Below, piece by piece: positions 16,979 to 26,070 of a DNA stretch of 64,000 bases. A program made the position numbers and the translations under genes. The first letter of the stretch is position 1, and each line of letters opens with the position of its first letter. This DNA comes from Catenulispora acidiphila DSM 44928 (GTDB lineage: Bacteria; Actinomycetota; Actinomycetes; Streptomycetales; Catenulisporaceae): positions 5,084,001-5,148,000 of the forward strand of contig NC_013131.1 of NCBI RefSeq assembly GCF_000024025.1. The letters run 5' to 3'. Under the pieces are notes generated by a model, which searched no databases, was not told the origin of the DNA, and was given only the letters and a program-made list of their open reading frames with translations.

Positions 16979-17704
16979 TCAGCTCCCGATCCCCTCCCAC
17001 CCGCGCCGTACCGGAGCCTCGCCGAGGGCGCGGGAGTCGCGGCTGCGGTAGACGATGTACGGGCGGAAGAGATACTGGATCGGGGCGCTGAACATGTGGA
17101 CCAGGCGCGTGAAGGGGAGGAGGGCGAACAGCAGGAGGCCGATGACCGCGTGGATCTGGAACACCACCGGTGCCTGGGCCATCAGTGCGGTCTTGGGCTG
17201 GAGCCAGGACAGGCTGCGGGCCCAGGGGGCGATGGTGGCGCGATAGTCGTAGCCCTCGTGGAGGCCGGCGTGGGTGAGTTTGGCGACCAGGCCCATGATG
17301 ATCGCGGCCAGCAGGACCACGTACATCAGCTTGTCGTTGCGCGTCGTCGCGCGGAACACCGCCGGGGTGGTGCGGCGGCGGTAGATCAGCATCAGGATGC
17401 CGATGACGGCCAGCGCCCCGGCGGCGGTGCCGGCGAACAGCGACAGCAGGTTGTAGCCGTGCTCGGTGAGGCCGAGGGCGTCGGTCCACGCCGACGGCAC
17501 GAACAACCCCATCAAGTGCCCGACCAGCACGAACAGGATCCCGTAGTGGAACATCGGCGAGGCGATGTTCAGAATCCGCCGCTCGTAGCTCCCCGAGGAG
17601 CGCGTCGTCCACCCGAACTTGTCATACCGGTAGCGCCACACCAGCCCGGTGATCAGGATCGCGATGGCGATGTAGGGCAGCGCGCCCCACAGGAACGTCT
17701 GCAC
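16979..17704 (-). CDS. narI: Respiratory nitrate reductase gamma subunit (cytochrome b)
   Basis: Membrane subunit that oxidises quinol and passes electrons through two b-haems to NarH/NarG. 241 residues with about five membrane segments. Haem-ligand histidines are in place: His53 (SPMFHYG) and His63 (VGHLMG) in the second helix, and the pair in QIHAV and RLVHMF near 186 and 204. Start is the GTG at 17704, preceded by AGGAG; it lies nine bases after the narJ stop. Last gene of narGHJI. Confidence 0.96.
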   Translation of the reverse strand: MQTFLWGALPYIAIAILITGLVWRYRYDKFGWTTRSSGSYERRILNIASPMFHYGILFVLVGHLMGLFVPSAWTDALGLTEHGYNLLSLFAGTAAGALAVIGILMLIYRRRTTPAVFRATTRNDKLMYVVLLAAIIMGLVAKLTHAGLHEGYDYRATIAPWARSLSWLQPKTALMAQAPVVFQIHAVIGLLLFALLPFTRLVHMFSAPIQYLFRPYIVYRSRDSRALGEAPVRRGWEGIGS

Positions 17705-17713
17705 GTCATGCTC

Positions 17714-18385
17714 CTAACGGTCGGGCGCCAGTACAGGCAGCAGGTCGAGATGGCCATACGGACGCAGCGCCGCGGTGTCCGGATCCAGCCCGACCGTCTC
17801 GCGCGGCGGCCCGGCGGCAGCCAGCGCCCGCGCGGCGGCGCGATCCTTCGGCGAAGCGCCCGGCAGCGTGGAACAGACCGCCTCCACCACCGCGGCATAC
17901 GCGGTCCCGTGCTCCGCCAACGCCAACCGCAGCAGCTCCAACCCGGGCCGGTGACGCACCAACAGCCCGAGGTCCCCGCTCACCGCGCTGAACTCCAGCA
18001 CGACCGGCAGATAGTCCGGAAGCTCCGCCTCGACGAACTCGAACCCCGCCTCGCGGAACGCCGCCTTGAGCTCCACCAACGACATACCCCGACGCCGCGT
18101 GTCCCCGTCCAGCCACCACGTCAGATACAGGCTGTGCCGGTTCTTGAAGTCGAACACCTCGACGTAGTGCGCAGTCGCCTCCGCCGCCGGCATCGCCGAG
18201 GCCTGATCCACGAACGTCACCAGCGTCCGCGCCGCCCCACCGCCGACCGCCGCGAGCGCCGACCGCACCAGCGGCAGCCGCTCCCGCCAGGCCGCATCGG
18301 GATAGTCGAGCAGGTGCGCAGCCGCCCGAAGCACCACCTGCTCCCGCCGCCCGATCGGGGCGCCGTTTCCGGAAACCCTGCCCAT
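17714..18385 (-). CDS. narJ: Nitrate reductase delta subunit, assembly chaperone
   Basis: Cytoplasmic chaperone (TorD/NarJ family) needed to insert the Mo-cofactor into NarG and attach the complex to NarI. 223 residues from ATG 18385, which shares a base with the narH stop (TGATG) and has GGAGG just upstream. Conserved features include the early AAHLLDYPD, the HYVEVFD-KNRHSLYLTWW block and ELPDYLPVVLEF. Confidence 0.95.
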   Translation of the reverse strand: MGRVSGNGAPIGRREQVVLRAAAHLLDYPDAAWRERLPLVRSALAAVGGGAARTLVTFVDQASAMPAAEATAHYVEVFDFKNRHSLYLTWWLDGDTRRRGMSLVELKAAFREAGFEFVEAELPDYLPVVLEFSAVSGDLGLLVRHRPGLELLRLALAEHGTAYAAVVEAVCSTLPGASPKDRAAARALAAAGPPRETVGLDPDTAALRPYGHLDLLPVLAPDR

Positions 18386-19965
18386 CACACCTCCTCCTGC
18401 CGATCAGCCTTCTGCCGCCGCCGCATGGCATGGAAGTTCTCCAGCGAGATCAACGGCAGCGCCTTCTTCCCCGAGTCGTCGCCGAACGGCCCGGGCACGC
18501 CGTCCGCCGCCTCTTGGCCCTCGTCGTAGTCGACGCTGCATCCAGACGCGAGCGCCGCTTCCTCCATGGCGTGCGCATCGGCCATCGCCGCCGTGGGAAT
18601 GACGTAGCGCTCCTCGTACTTCGCGATCGCCAGCAGCCGGTACATCTCCTCGATCTCCGTCGACGGTTCCTCAGGCGCCGTCCCTAGGTTCACTTCGCGC
18701 ATATACGCGCGCATCGCAGCGAGCCGCCCGAGGGCCGATCGCACCGGAACGACATCTCCGGCAGTGAACAACTCGGCGAGATATTCGATCGGAATCCGCA
18801 GCGCGTCGATGGCGCCGAACAGGTTGTCCCCGTCTTCGCCGTCGTGCCCGGATTCGGCAATGGCGTCCACGACCGGCGACAGCGGCGGGATGTACCAAAC
18901 CATCGGCATCGTGCGGAACTCAGGATGCAGAGGCAGCGCCACTTTGTAATCGCAGATCAGCTTGCGAACCGGCGAGCGCCGCGCGGCTTGCATCCACTCA
19001 TAAGGGACGCCGGCGCTCTCGGCGGCACGCGCGACCTCTGGGTCGTTCGGATCGAGGAATACTCCGAGCTGTGCCTCATACAGATCTCGGTCATCCGTCG
19101 TCTCGGCAGCAGCGGCGACACGATCGGCGTCATAAAGCATGACGCCGAGATACCGCAGCCGCCCCGGACACGTCTCGGAACACACCGTCGGCAGCCCGAC
19201 CTCGACACGCGGATAGCAGAACGTACATTTCTCTGCCTTACCGGTGCGATGGTTGAAGTAGATCTTCTTGTAAGGGCACGCGGTGACACACTGCTGCCAT
19301 CCCCGACACCGATCCTGATCGACCAGTACAATTCCGTCCTCGGCACGCTTATAAAGCGCACCGGACGGACAAGAAGCGACACACGCCGGATTAAGACAAT
19401 GTTCGCAGATGCGCGGCAGATAGAACATGAACGCCTGCTCGAAGGCGAAGCGCACCGTCTCCCCGACCTTCTCGCGCATTTTCTGCACGATCGGATCCTG
19501 CGACCCGTGCTCTGTGGTCCCGCCGAGGTTGTCGTCCCAGTTGGCGCTCCACCGGATCGTGTCCATCGGCTTGCCGGTGAGCAGCGACCGCGGCCGCGCG
19601 ACCGGGTAGTCGTCGCCGAGTGGCGCCTGCTGGAGGTTTCCGTAGTCGTACGTCCAGGGCTCGTAGTAGTCCTCGACCGTCGGCAGTACCGGGTTGGCGA
19701 AGATCTCGGCGAGCTTCCTCAGCCGTCCGCCCTGCTTCAGCTTCAGCCGTCCGCGCCGGTCGAGTTCCCAGCCGCCCTTCCACTTCTCCTGGTCGGAGTA
19801 GCGTCGCGGATATCCCAGTCCGGGGCGCGTCTCGACGTTGTTGAACCAGACGTATTCCATCCCGCGCCGGTTGGTCCACGTCTGCTTGCACGTCACCGAG
19901 CAGGCGTGGCAGCCGATGCACTTGTCGAGGTTCATCACCATCGCGATCTGGGCCATGACGCGCAT
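18385..19965 (-). CDS. narH: Respiratory nitrate reductase beta subunit (4 Fe-S clusters)
   Basis: Electron-transfer subunit linking NarI to NarG. 526 residues. Start ATG 19965 overlaps the narG stop (TGATG) and gives MRVMAQIAMVMNLDKCIGC, the expected N terminus. Cys-rich cluster motifs: CIGCHACSVTC near 16-26, CEHCLNPACVASCPSG, CRGWQQCVTACPYKK (where Trp in CxxW selects the 3Fe-4S site) and CTFCYPRVEVGLPTVCSETCPGR. The longer open frame upstream is the antisense of narG in a different frame and is not part of the gene. Confidence 0.97.
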   Translation of the reverse strand: MRVMAQIAMVMNLDKCIGCHACSVTCKQTWTNRRGMEYVWFNNVETRPGLGYPRRYSDQEKWKGGWELDRRGRLKLKQGGRLRKLAEIFANPVLPTVEDYYEPWTYDYGNLQQAPLGDDYPVARPRSLLTGKPMDTIRWSANWDDNLGGTTEHGSQDPIVQKMREKVGETVRFAFEQAFMFYLPRICEHCLNPACVASCPSGALYKRAEDGIVLVDQDRCRGWQQCVTACPYKKIYFNHRTGKAEKCTFCYPRVEVGLPTVCSETCPGRLRYLGVMLYDADRVAAAAETTDDRDLYEAQLGVFLDPNDPEVARAAESAGVPYEWMQAARRSPVRKLICDYKVALPLHPEFRTMPMVWYIPPLSPVVDAIAESGHDGEDGDNLFGAIDALRIPIEYLAELFTAGDVVPVRSALGRLAAMRAYMREVNLGTAPEEPSTEIEEMYRLLAIAKYEERYVIPTAAMADAHAMEEAALASGCSVDYDEGQEAADGVPGPFGDDSGKKALPLISLENFHAMRRRQKADRQEEV

Positions 19966-22900
19966 CAGTACTGCACCTCCTGCGAGCGGCGGCGGATGAC
20001 GGTGACCTCGTCGCGCTGGTTGCCGGTCGGCCCGAGGTAGTTGAACGCCCAGGACAGTTGCGCGTAGCCGCCGATCAGGTGCGTGGGCTTGAGCATGACG
20101 CGAGTCAGGGAGTTGTGAATCCCGCCGCGCTTGCCGGTCTTCTGCGTCTTCGGCACGCCGACGGTCCGGTCTTGGGCGTGGTGCATGTAGACGGTCCCCT
20201 TGGGCATCCGGTGCGACACGATGGCGCGGGCGACGACGACGCCGTTGCGGTTGACCGCCTCGATCCAGTCGTTGTCCCGCACGCCGATCGACGCGGCGTC
20301 CTGGTCCGACATCCAGATGACCTGCCCGCCGCGCGAGAGCGAGAGCATGAACAGGTTGTCCTGGTACTCGGAGTGGATGGACCACTTGTTGTGCGGTGTG
20401 AGATAGCGGACGGTGACCTCGTTCTGCCCGTCGGGCCCGAGCCGTGGCTCGCCGAACAGCTGGTTCATGTCCAGCGGCGGCCGGTAGACCGGGAGGGCTT
20501 CGCCGAATTCGTGGATCCAGTCGTGGTCGAGGAAGAAGTGCTGCCGTCCGGTGAGCGTGTGCCAGGGCTTGAGGTGCTCGGTGTTCAGGGTGAAGGGCGC
20601 GTAGCGGCGTCCGCCGGATTCGCTGCCGGACCATTCCGGTGAGGTGATGACGGGTACCGGCGCGGCTTGCGTGTCGGCGTAGGTGATCCGCTTGCCTTCG
20701 TGTTCGGCAGCCAGGTGCGCGAACTCTTTGCCGACGCGCTTCTCGAGTTGCCGGAAGCCTTGGACGGCAAGGCGTCCGTTACTGGTGCCGGACAGGCGCA
20801 GGATGGTGTTGCAGGCTTTGACACCGGTGTCGATCAGCGGACGTCCGTCGGCCGGCCCGCCGCGTGCTGTGCCGTTGAGGGCTTTGAGCGCGGTGACTTC
20901 TTCGTCGGGCACGAATTTCAGGCCTTTGACAGGCAGCCCGAGCTTCTCCACGTTCGGTCCGAGCGACGCCATTTTCGCGGCGATCGCGGTGTAATCGCGT
21001 TCGACGGCGACCAGGGCGGGCATCGTCGTGCCCGGCATCGGTTCGCATTCGCCGAGCCGCCAGTCCAGGACGACGCCGCCGGGCTGGGCGATCTCTCCGG
21101 GAGTGTCGTGTTGCAGAGGCGCGGCGACGATGTCGTGGCGGGTATCCAGGCGTCCGACAGCCAGTTCGCTGAGGCGTTTGGCGATGGCGTGGAACGCGTC
21201 GAAGTCGGTGCGTGCCTGCCAGGGCGGGTCGACGGCCGGGCTGAAGGAGTGGATGAACGGATGCATGTCCGTGGAGGACAGGTCGTGCTTCTCATACCAA
21301 GTGGCTGCCGGCAGCACGACATCCGACAACAGCGCGGAGGACGTCATCCGGAAATCCAGTGACAGCAACAGATCGAGCTTGCCTTCGGGCGCTTCCTCAT
21401 GCCATTTCACGTCGCGAGGGCGCACGTCTTCGTGTGCTTCTTCGGCGCTGAGCGAGGAGTGGGTCCCCAACAGGTGCTTGGCGAAGTACTCCGCGCCCTT
21501 GGCAGAGGAGCCGAGCAGGTTGGCGCGCCACAACGTCATGATGCGCGGCCAGTTCTGCGGCGCGTCGGGGTCCTCGCAGGCGAAGCCGAGCCGTCCGGCT
21601 TTCAGCTCCTCGACGACGTGCGCCGCCGCCTCCTTGCCGGCGGCTTTCGCCTCGTCGGCGAGGTCCAGGGGGTTCCGGTCGAATGTCGGGTAGGACGGCA
21701 TCCAGCCCAGGCGTGCGGCGCGTGCCAGGCAGTCGGCGCCGGCCATGCCGTTCATCGCGCCGGAGGCGAGCGGGGAGGTGAGGACTTCGGTGCGGAACTG
21801 GTCGTAGCGCCACTGATCGGTGTTCAGGTAGAAGAAGCCGGCGCCGATGGCTTGCCGCGGCGGGCGCGACCAGTCGTTGGCGGAGGCCAGGGTGGCCCAG
21901 CCGGTGGAGGGGCGGCATTTCTCCTGGCCGACGTAGTGGGCCCAGCCGCCGCCGTTGCGTCCTTGGCAGCCGGTGAGGGTGAGCAGCGCCAGGAAGGACC
22001 GGTAGATGGTTTCGGAGTGGAACCAGTGGTTGGTGCCGGCGCCCATGAGGATCATGCAGCGGCCGCCGGATTTCGTGGCGGTGTCGGCGAATTCGCGGGC
22101 GATCTTCACCGCGAGCCGGGCCGGGACGGAGGTCTGCGCCTCGGCCCACGCCGGCGTGCCGGGGGCGGTGGCGTCGTCGTAACCGGTGGGCCAGATGCCG
22201 GGCAGGTCGGCGCGGGCGACGCCGTACTGGGCGAGTAAGAGGTCGAACACGGTGGTGACGAGCGGTCCGTCGGGGCGCAGCCGGATCGCCGGGACGCCGC
22301 GGGTGTGGATCTCGCCGCGGCCCTGGCCGTGCGCGCCGCCGTCGGTGTCGAAGCGGGGGAGCAGGACCTCGGCGCCGATGGCCTGCGGCAGGCCGAGCAG
22401 GCTCAGGCGGGGTTCGACGTCGCCGAGGTCCAGATTCCAGTGGCCTTCGCCGCTTTCGCCCCAGCGGAAGCCGATGGAGCCGTTGGGGACGACGGGGTTG
22501 CCGGTCGCGGTGTCCAGGACGACGGTCTTCCAGGCGGCGCCGTCGGCCGCGGTGGCGTCGCCGTCGGCGCTGCCGTCGAGGTCGGCGGCGCGCAGGAACT
22601 TGTCGGGGACGTAGTAGCCGCCCTTGTCGTGCTCGCTCAATGTGACCAGGAACGGCAGGTCGGTGAACTGTTTGACGTAGGAGTCGAAGAACTCGTTGCG
22701 GGTGTCGACGAAGTGTTCCTTCAGGACGACATGCCCCATGGCGATGGCCAGGGCGGCGTCGGTGCCGGGGTGGGGGTGCAGCCATTCGTCGGCGAACTTG
22801 GCGTTGTCGGCGTAGTCCGGGGCGACGACCACGACCTTCTGGCCGCGGTAGCGCGCCTCGGCCATCCAGTGCGCGTCGGGGGTTCGGGTGACCGAGACGT

Positions 22901-23693
22901 TGGAGCCCCACATGATCAGGTAGGCGGCGTCCCACCAGTCGCCGGACTCCGGGACGTCGGTCTGGTCGCCGAAGACCTGCGGGGAGGCGACGGGGAGGTC
23001 GGCGTACCAGTCGTAGAAGGACAGCATCGTGGCGCCGATGAGGGAGTGGAAGCGGGCGCCGGCGGCGTGGGAGACCATGGACATGGCCGGGATGGGGGAG
23101 AAGCCGGCGATGCGGTCCGGGCCGTGTTCTTTGATCGTGTGCACGTGCGCCGCGGCGATGATGTCGACGGCTTCGTCCCAGGTGGCGCGCACCAGGCCGC
23201 CTTTGCCGCGGGCTTGCTGGTAGGCGCGGCGGAGTTCGGGGTCTGCTTGGATCGCGGCCCAGGCGGCGACGGGGTCTCCGCCGGCGGCGGCTCTGGCGGC
23301 ACGGAACTGCTCCAGCAGCACGCCGCGGATGTAGGGGTGGCGCACGCGGGAGGGGGAGTAGGTGTACCAGGAGAAGGAGGCGCCGCGCGGGCAGCCGCGG
23401 GGTTCGTATTCAGGGCTGTCCGGGCCGACGGAGGGATAATCCGTGGCCTGCGTCTCCCAGGTGATGATGCCGTCTTTGACGTAGACCTTCCAGCGGCACG
23501 AGCCGGTGCAGTTGACGCCGTGGGTGGAGTAGACGATCTTGTCGTGGCTCCAGCGGTCGCGGTAGAAGACGTCGCCGGCGCGGCCGCCTTCGTAGCGGAC
23601 GCTGTGCAGGTCGTCGGCGGTGCTGCCGCGGCGGAAGTATTTTCCCGCCTCGAGCAGGAGCGCGTCGGGCTCCTTGGATCCGTCGCGCGGCAC
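19965..23693 (-). CDS. narG: Respiratory nitrate reductase alpha subunit (Mo-bisMGD)
   Basis: Catalytic subunit reducing nitrate to nitrite on the cytoplasmic face. 1242 residues, the usual length. Start GTG 23693 has GAGGAGG about six bases upstream. N-terminal FS0 cluster and cofactor region THGVNCTGSCRWKVYVKDG, followed by WETQATDYPS and EPRGCPRGASFSWY as in E. coli NarG; YLIMWGSNVSVTRTPDAHW and ILMGAGTNHWFHSETIYR are further signatures. No Tat signal, as expected for NarG. First gene of narGHJI; no narK nitrate transporter occurs in this window. Regulated perhaps through the paired palindromes at 23797-23849. Confidence 0.98.
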   Translation of the reverse strand: MPRDGSKEPDALLLEAGKYFRRGSTADDLHSVRYEGGRAGDVFYRDRWSHDKIVYSTHGVNCTGSCRWKVYVKDGIITWETQATDYPSVGPDSPEYEPRGCPRGASFSWYTYSPSRVRHPYIRGVLLEQFRAARAAAGGDPVAAWAAIQADPELRRAYQQARGKGGLVRATWDEAVDIIAAAHVHTIKEHGPDRIAGFSPIPAMSMVSHAAGARFHSLIGATMLSFYDWYADLPVASPQVFGDQTDVPESGDWWDAAYLIMWGSNVSVTRTPDAHWMAEARYRGQKVVVVAPDYADNAKFADEWLHPHPGTDAALAIAMGHVVLKEHFVDTRNEFFDSYVKQFTDLPFLVTLSEHDKGGYYVPDKFLRAADLDGSADGDATAADGAAWKTVVLDTATGNPVVPNGSIGFRWGESGEGHWNLDLGDVEPRLSLLGLPQAIGAEVLLPRFDTDGGAHGQGRGEIHTRGVPAIRLRPDGPLVTTVFDLLLAQYGVARADLPGIWPTGYDDATAPGTPAWAEAQTSVPARLAVKIAREFADTATKSGGRCMILMGAGTNHWFHSETIYRSFLALLTLTGCQGRNGGGWAHYVGQEKCRPSTGWATLASANDWSRPPRQAIGAGFFYLNTDQWRYDQFRTEVLTSPLASGAMNGMAGADCLARAARLGWMPSYPTFDRNPLDLADEAKAAGKEAAAHVVEELKAGRLGFACEDPDAPQNWPRIMTLWRANLLGSSAKGAEYFAKHLLGTHSSLSAEEAHEDVRPRDVKWHEEAPEGKLDLLLSLDFRMTSSALLSDVVLPAATWYEKHDLSSTDMHPFIHSFSPAVDPPWQARTDFDAFHAIAKRLSELAVGRLDTRHDIVAAPLQHDTPGEIAQPGGVVLDWRLGECEPMPGTTMPALVAVERDYTAIAAKMASLGPNVEKLGLPVKGLKFVPDEEVTALKALNGTARGGPADGRPLIDTGVKACNTILRLSGTSNGRLAVQGFRQLEKRVGKEFAHLAAEHEGKRITYADTQAAPVPVITSPEWSGSESGGRRYAPFTLNTEHLKPWHTLTGRQHFFLDHDWIHEFGEALPVYRPPLDMNQLFGEPRLGPDGQNEVTVRYLTPHNKWSIHSEYQDNLFMLSLSRGGQVIWMSDQDAASIGVRDNDWIEAVNRNGVVVARAIVSHRMPKGTVYMHHAQDRTVGVPKTQKTGKRGGIHNSLTRVMLKPTHLIGGYAQLSWAFNYLGPTGNQRDEVTVIRRRSQEVQY

Positions 23694-23796
23694 CGGGCCT
23701 CCTCGGGGCTGTGTGATCGCTGTCCCCCTTGGTGGTGACCCGTGCGGGGACGGCGAACCGGTCGATCACCTGTCCGGAGCAGCGCGGACGCCAGTT

Positions 23797-23849
23797 GTGC
23801 AACCCACGGGTTGCGCGTCGGGCGGCGATGTGCAACTCTGAAGTTGCAC
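23797..23849. promoter_or_regulatory. Two matching 20-bp palindromes between narG and the SRPBCC/ArsR operon
   Basis: Site 1, 23797-23816, GTGCAACCCACGGGTTGCGC; site 2, 23830-23849, GTGCAACTCTGAAGTTGCAC (perfect 8-bp arms). Both fit GTGCAAC-N6-GTTGC-R-C and their centres are 33 bp apart, about three helical turns. They lie 36 to 88 bases before the SRPBCC start and 104 to 156 bases before narG. The ArsR-type product of 24343-24801 is the obvious candidate binder. Confidence 0.7.
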
Positions 23850-23884
23850 GTTAAACATCGAACACCCGAGCGAAGGAGCACATC

Positions 23885-24325
23885 ATGACCACCGCCATTC
23901 AGGACCGCATCGAGCGCGACACCCTCATCGCCGCCTCCCAGGACCGCGTCTGGTCCCTGGTGACCGAACCCGGCTTCTGGGTCGGTCCGACCGGCGCCAC
24001 CGCCGCCCCCGGCCAGACCACCGTCGCCCACCACGACGAGTACGGCGACTTCCCGGTCCAGGTCGAGACCATCGAGCCCAAGCGCTACATCTCCTACCGC
24101 TGGGCCAGCGCCTACAGCGGCGAGGACCTCCGCGAGGGCATCACGACCCTGATCGAGTTCACCCTCACCCCCGAGCCCGACGGCACCCGCCTGCGCGTCG
24201 TCGAGAGCGGCTTCGCCGCCCTGGACGGCACCGACGACACCCGCCGCGGCGCCCTGAAGGACAATACGGAGGGCTGGAGCCAGGTGCTGGACGCGTTCAA
24301 GAAGCGCGCCGAAGAGGCGGCGTGA
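23885..24325 (+). CDS. SRPBCC (AHSA1-type) domain protein
   Basis: A 146-residue START-like ligand-binding protein. It opens IQDRIERDTLIAASQDRVWSLVTEPGFW, and the C terminus has the family pattern LIEFTLTPEPDGTRLRVVESGF then GWSQVLDAFKKRAEE. AHSA1-like proteins next to an ArsR-type regulator are a frequent pair whose ligand is generally unknown. Ribosome site GAAGGAG before ATG 23885. Its stop overlaps a GTG but the regulator more likely starts at 24343. Confidence 0.88.
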   Translation: MTTAIQDRIERDTLIAASQDRVWSLVTEPGFWVGPTGATAAPGQTTVAHHDEYGDFPVQVETIEPKRYISYRWASAYSGEDLREGITTLIEFTLTPEPDGTRLRVVESGFAALDGTDDTRRGALKDNTEGWSQVLDAFKKRAEEAA

Positions 24326-24342
24326 GGTCGCAGGAGGTTTCG

Positions 24343-24801
24343 ATGGACGCGGCGGGGAGCGGTGGTGGCGGGGTCGCGGGCATCGTGGTCGGCGGCGCTG
24401 CCGACGCCGAGAACACCGGTGGTAGCTCCGGTAGCTCCGGCGGCCTCGCCCCCGAGCCGGTCGACGAGGTCCTGGCGGCGCTCGCCGATCCGACTCGCCG
24501 CCGTCTGCTGGACCTGATCTCCGCTCGGGGCGCCGCTTCCGCCACCGAGCTGGCCGGCGAGCTTCCGGTGACCAGGCAGGCGGTGGTCAAGCATCTCGCG
24601 GTGCTCGACGCCGCCGGTCTGGTCGTCGGCCGCCGCTTGGGGCGCGAGGTCCGGTACGAGGTGCGGTCGGCGGCGCTCGACGCGACCGCCCGCTGGATGA
24701 CCGCCCTCGCCGCCGACTGGGACCGGCGCCTGGCCCGCATCAAGGCGGTCGCCGAAGCGGCTGAATCAGCGGAAGCAGCGGCGCGCGACAGCACCGGCTG
24801 A
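24343..24801 (+). CDS. ArsR-family winged-helix repressor
   Basis: 152 residues from ATG 24343, chosen because AGGAGG lies five bases upstream (a GTG at 24322 overlapping the preceding stop is the alternative). A Gly/Ser/Ala-rich N-terminal tail of about 35 residues precedes the wHTH: VLAALADPTRRRLLDLISARG, ATELAGELPVTRQAVVKHLAVLDAAGLV, GREVRYEV. No metal-binding ELCVCDL motif, so it belongs to the non-metal group that pairs with SRPBCC proteins. Probably represses its own operon and may touch narG through the shared palindromes. Confidence 0.9.
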   Translation: MDAAGSGGGGVAGIVVGGAADAENTGGSSGSSGGLAPEPVDEVLAALADPTRRRLLDLISARGAASATELAGELPVTRQAVVKHLAVLDAAGLVVGRRLGREVRYEVRSAALDATARWMTALAADWDRRLARIKAVAEAAESAEAAARDSTG

Positions 24802-24941
24802 GCGTGCCGAGCGTATACATATCGCAACACTCTGTTTACCAAGGCCCTTGCCCCGAAAGCGCCGGTGGCGTGCCGGTTCGCCGATGGCGCCTGGCTGCCT
24901 TTCTTAACGAAGATTTCAGGTCGGCCTGCCATCATTTTGTG

Positions 24942-24984
24942 CTCCGGTGATTCGCGCTGCTGTCGACAGCGCGAATCACCGGAG
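24942..24984. terminator. Strong bidirectional terminator
   Basis: Perfect 18-bp stem (24942-24959 with 24967-24984), 7-base loop, flanked by TTTTGTTTG on the right and by an A-rich ACAAAATGA when read leftward. It separates the convergent ArsR and sugar-kinase genes. Confidence 0.9.
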
Positions 24985-25007
24985 TTTTGTTTGACCGGAC
25001 CAGCAGT

Positions 25008-26036
25008 TCAGACAGACACCGGCGCGTCGGCGCCCCAGCGTCCCACCGCGTAGCGCACCGCGCCCACCACCGGAGCGTCGGTGACCACCGTGATCGGGCC
25101 GGGAGCGCGGTCCCGGACCCGGTCCAGCAACCGCGGGTGCCCCGCCGCCGCGACCGATCCGCCGAGCAGCACCGGCGGCGCCTCCAACCCCAGCGTGCGG
25201 GCCGCCGAGGTGGCCATGCCCGCGATCTCGTCGGCGAGCAGGTCGATCAGCCACCCCGCGATCTCGTCCCCGGCGTCGGCGGCGGCGAAGACCGCGGGCG
25301 CCAGCTGGGCCAGACGGCGGTCGGACTCCTGCCCGCGGTGGATCGCCAGGACCACGTCCAGCGCGCGCGGTCGGTCGAAGTGCGTGGTGACGGCGTCGAG
25401 CAGCGTGGTCGCCGGGCCGCGTCCGTCCTCGGCACGCACCGCCCAGAACAACGCGGCACGTCCCAGATCCCCGCCGCCGCCCCAGTCGCCGGACTCCCAG
25501 CCCAGACCGGGGAACGTCGCGGTGCGGCCGTCGGGGGCGACGGCGACGCAGTTGATGCCGGTGCCGCAGACGACTGCGACTCCCTCGCGCTGTGGCGAGC
25601 CCGCGTACAGCACGGCGAAGGTGTCGTTGGCGACGTAGACCTCCTGCGCCCAGCCGCGCGCCTCGACCTCCGCCTGCAAGGTGGTGATCTCCTCGGGCAG
25701 GTCGGCGCCGGCGAGGAAGGCCGCGATGCCGCGGACGCGGGGTGCGGCTGGGGCGGTCGCGGTGCTCGTCGTGCTAGCGGTGCTCGTCGTGCCGACGCCA
25801 CTCGTCGTGCCGCCGACACCCTCAGCCTCCAGCACTTCGCCCACCAGCACCTCGCCCACCAGCGCGTCCAGCACCGCCATCGCCGCCGGCACGCCCGCCA
25901 CCTGCGGCCGGAACGGCCCGCCGATCGCCTGGCGCACCTGCGTCCCGTCAGCGCGGACCAGGCGCACGTCGGTCTTACTGTTGCCGCCGTCCACCGCGAG
26001 AAGCAGGTCGGCGTGGCGTCCGTCAGCGGTGCTCAT
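25008..26036 (-). CDS. BadF/BadG/BcrA/BcrD-type sugar kinase (GlcNAc/MurNAc kinase-like)
   Basis: ASKHA-fold kinase of 342 residues from ATG 26036. Phosphate-1 motif LLLAVDGGNSKTDVRLV near residues 11-27, phosphate-2 VAVVCGTGINCVAVAPDGR, WESGDWGGGGDLGRAA, and adenosine motif PPVLLGGSVAAAGHPRL. Proteins of this type phosphorylate N-acetylglucosamine and, in some bacteria, N-acetylmuramic acid. A Thr/Ser-Ala insertion (TTSGVGTTSTASTTSTATA) of about 25 residues near 80-105 is lineage-specific. Last gene of a leftward run mug-like, paaI-like, 72-aa protein, kinase. Confidence 0.82.
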   Translation of the reverse strand: MSTADGRHADLLLAVDGGNSKTDVRLVRADGTQVRQAIGGPFRPQVAGVPAAMAVLDALVGEVLVGEVLEAEGVGGTTSGVGTTSTASTTSTATAPAAPRVRGIAAFLAGADLPEEITTLQAEVEARGWAQEVYVANDTFAVLYAGSPQREGVAVVCGTGINCVAVAPDGRTATFPGLGWESGDWGGGGDLGRAALFWAVRAEDGRGPATTLLDAVTTHFDRPRALDVVLAIHRGQESDRRLAQLAPAVFAAADAGDEIAGWLIDLLADEIAGMATSAARTLGLEAPPVLLGGSVAAAGHPRLLDRVRDRAPGPITVVTDAPVVGAVRYAVGRWGADAPVSV

Positions 26037-26070
26037 GGGCGGCACCCTACCGGGACGCGGCGATCTTGCC

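Noticed and set aside
16940-18529. Long plus-strand frame across narI, narJ and narH
   Set aside because: Antisense of recognised nar genes; Gln/Arg/His-rich product typical of shadows.
18385-20634. 749-residue NarH with an N-terminal extension
   Set aside because: The extension is narG sequence in another frame; NarH starts at 19965 with its first Fe-S motif in the expected place.
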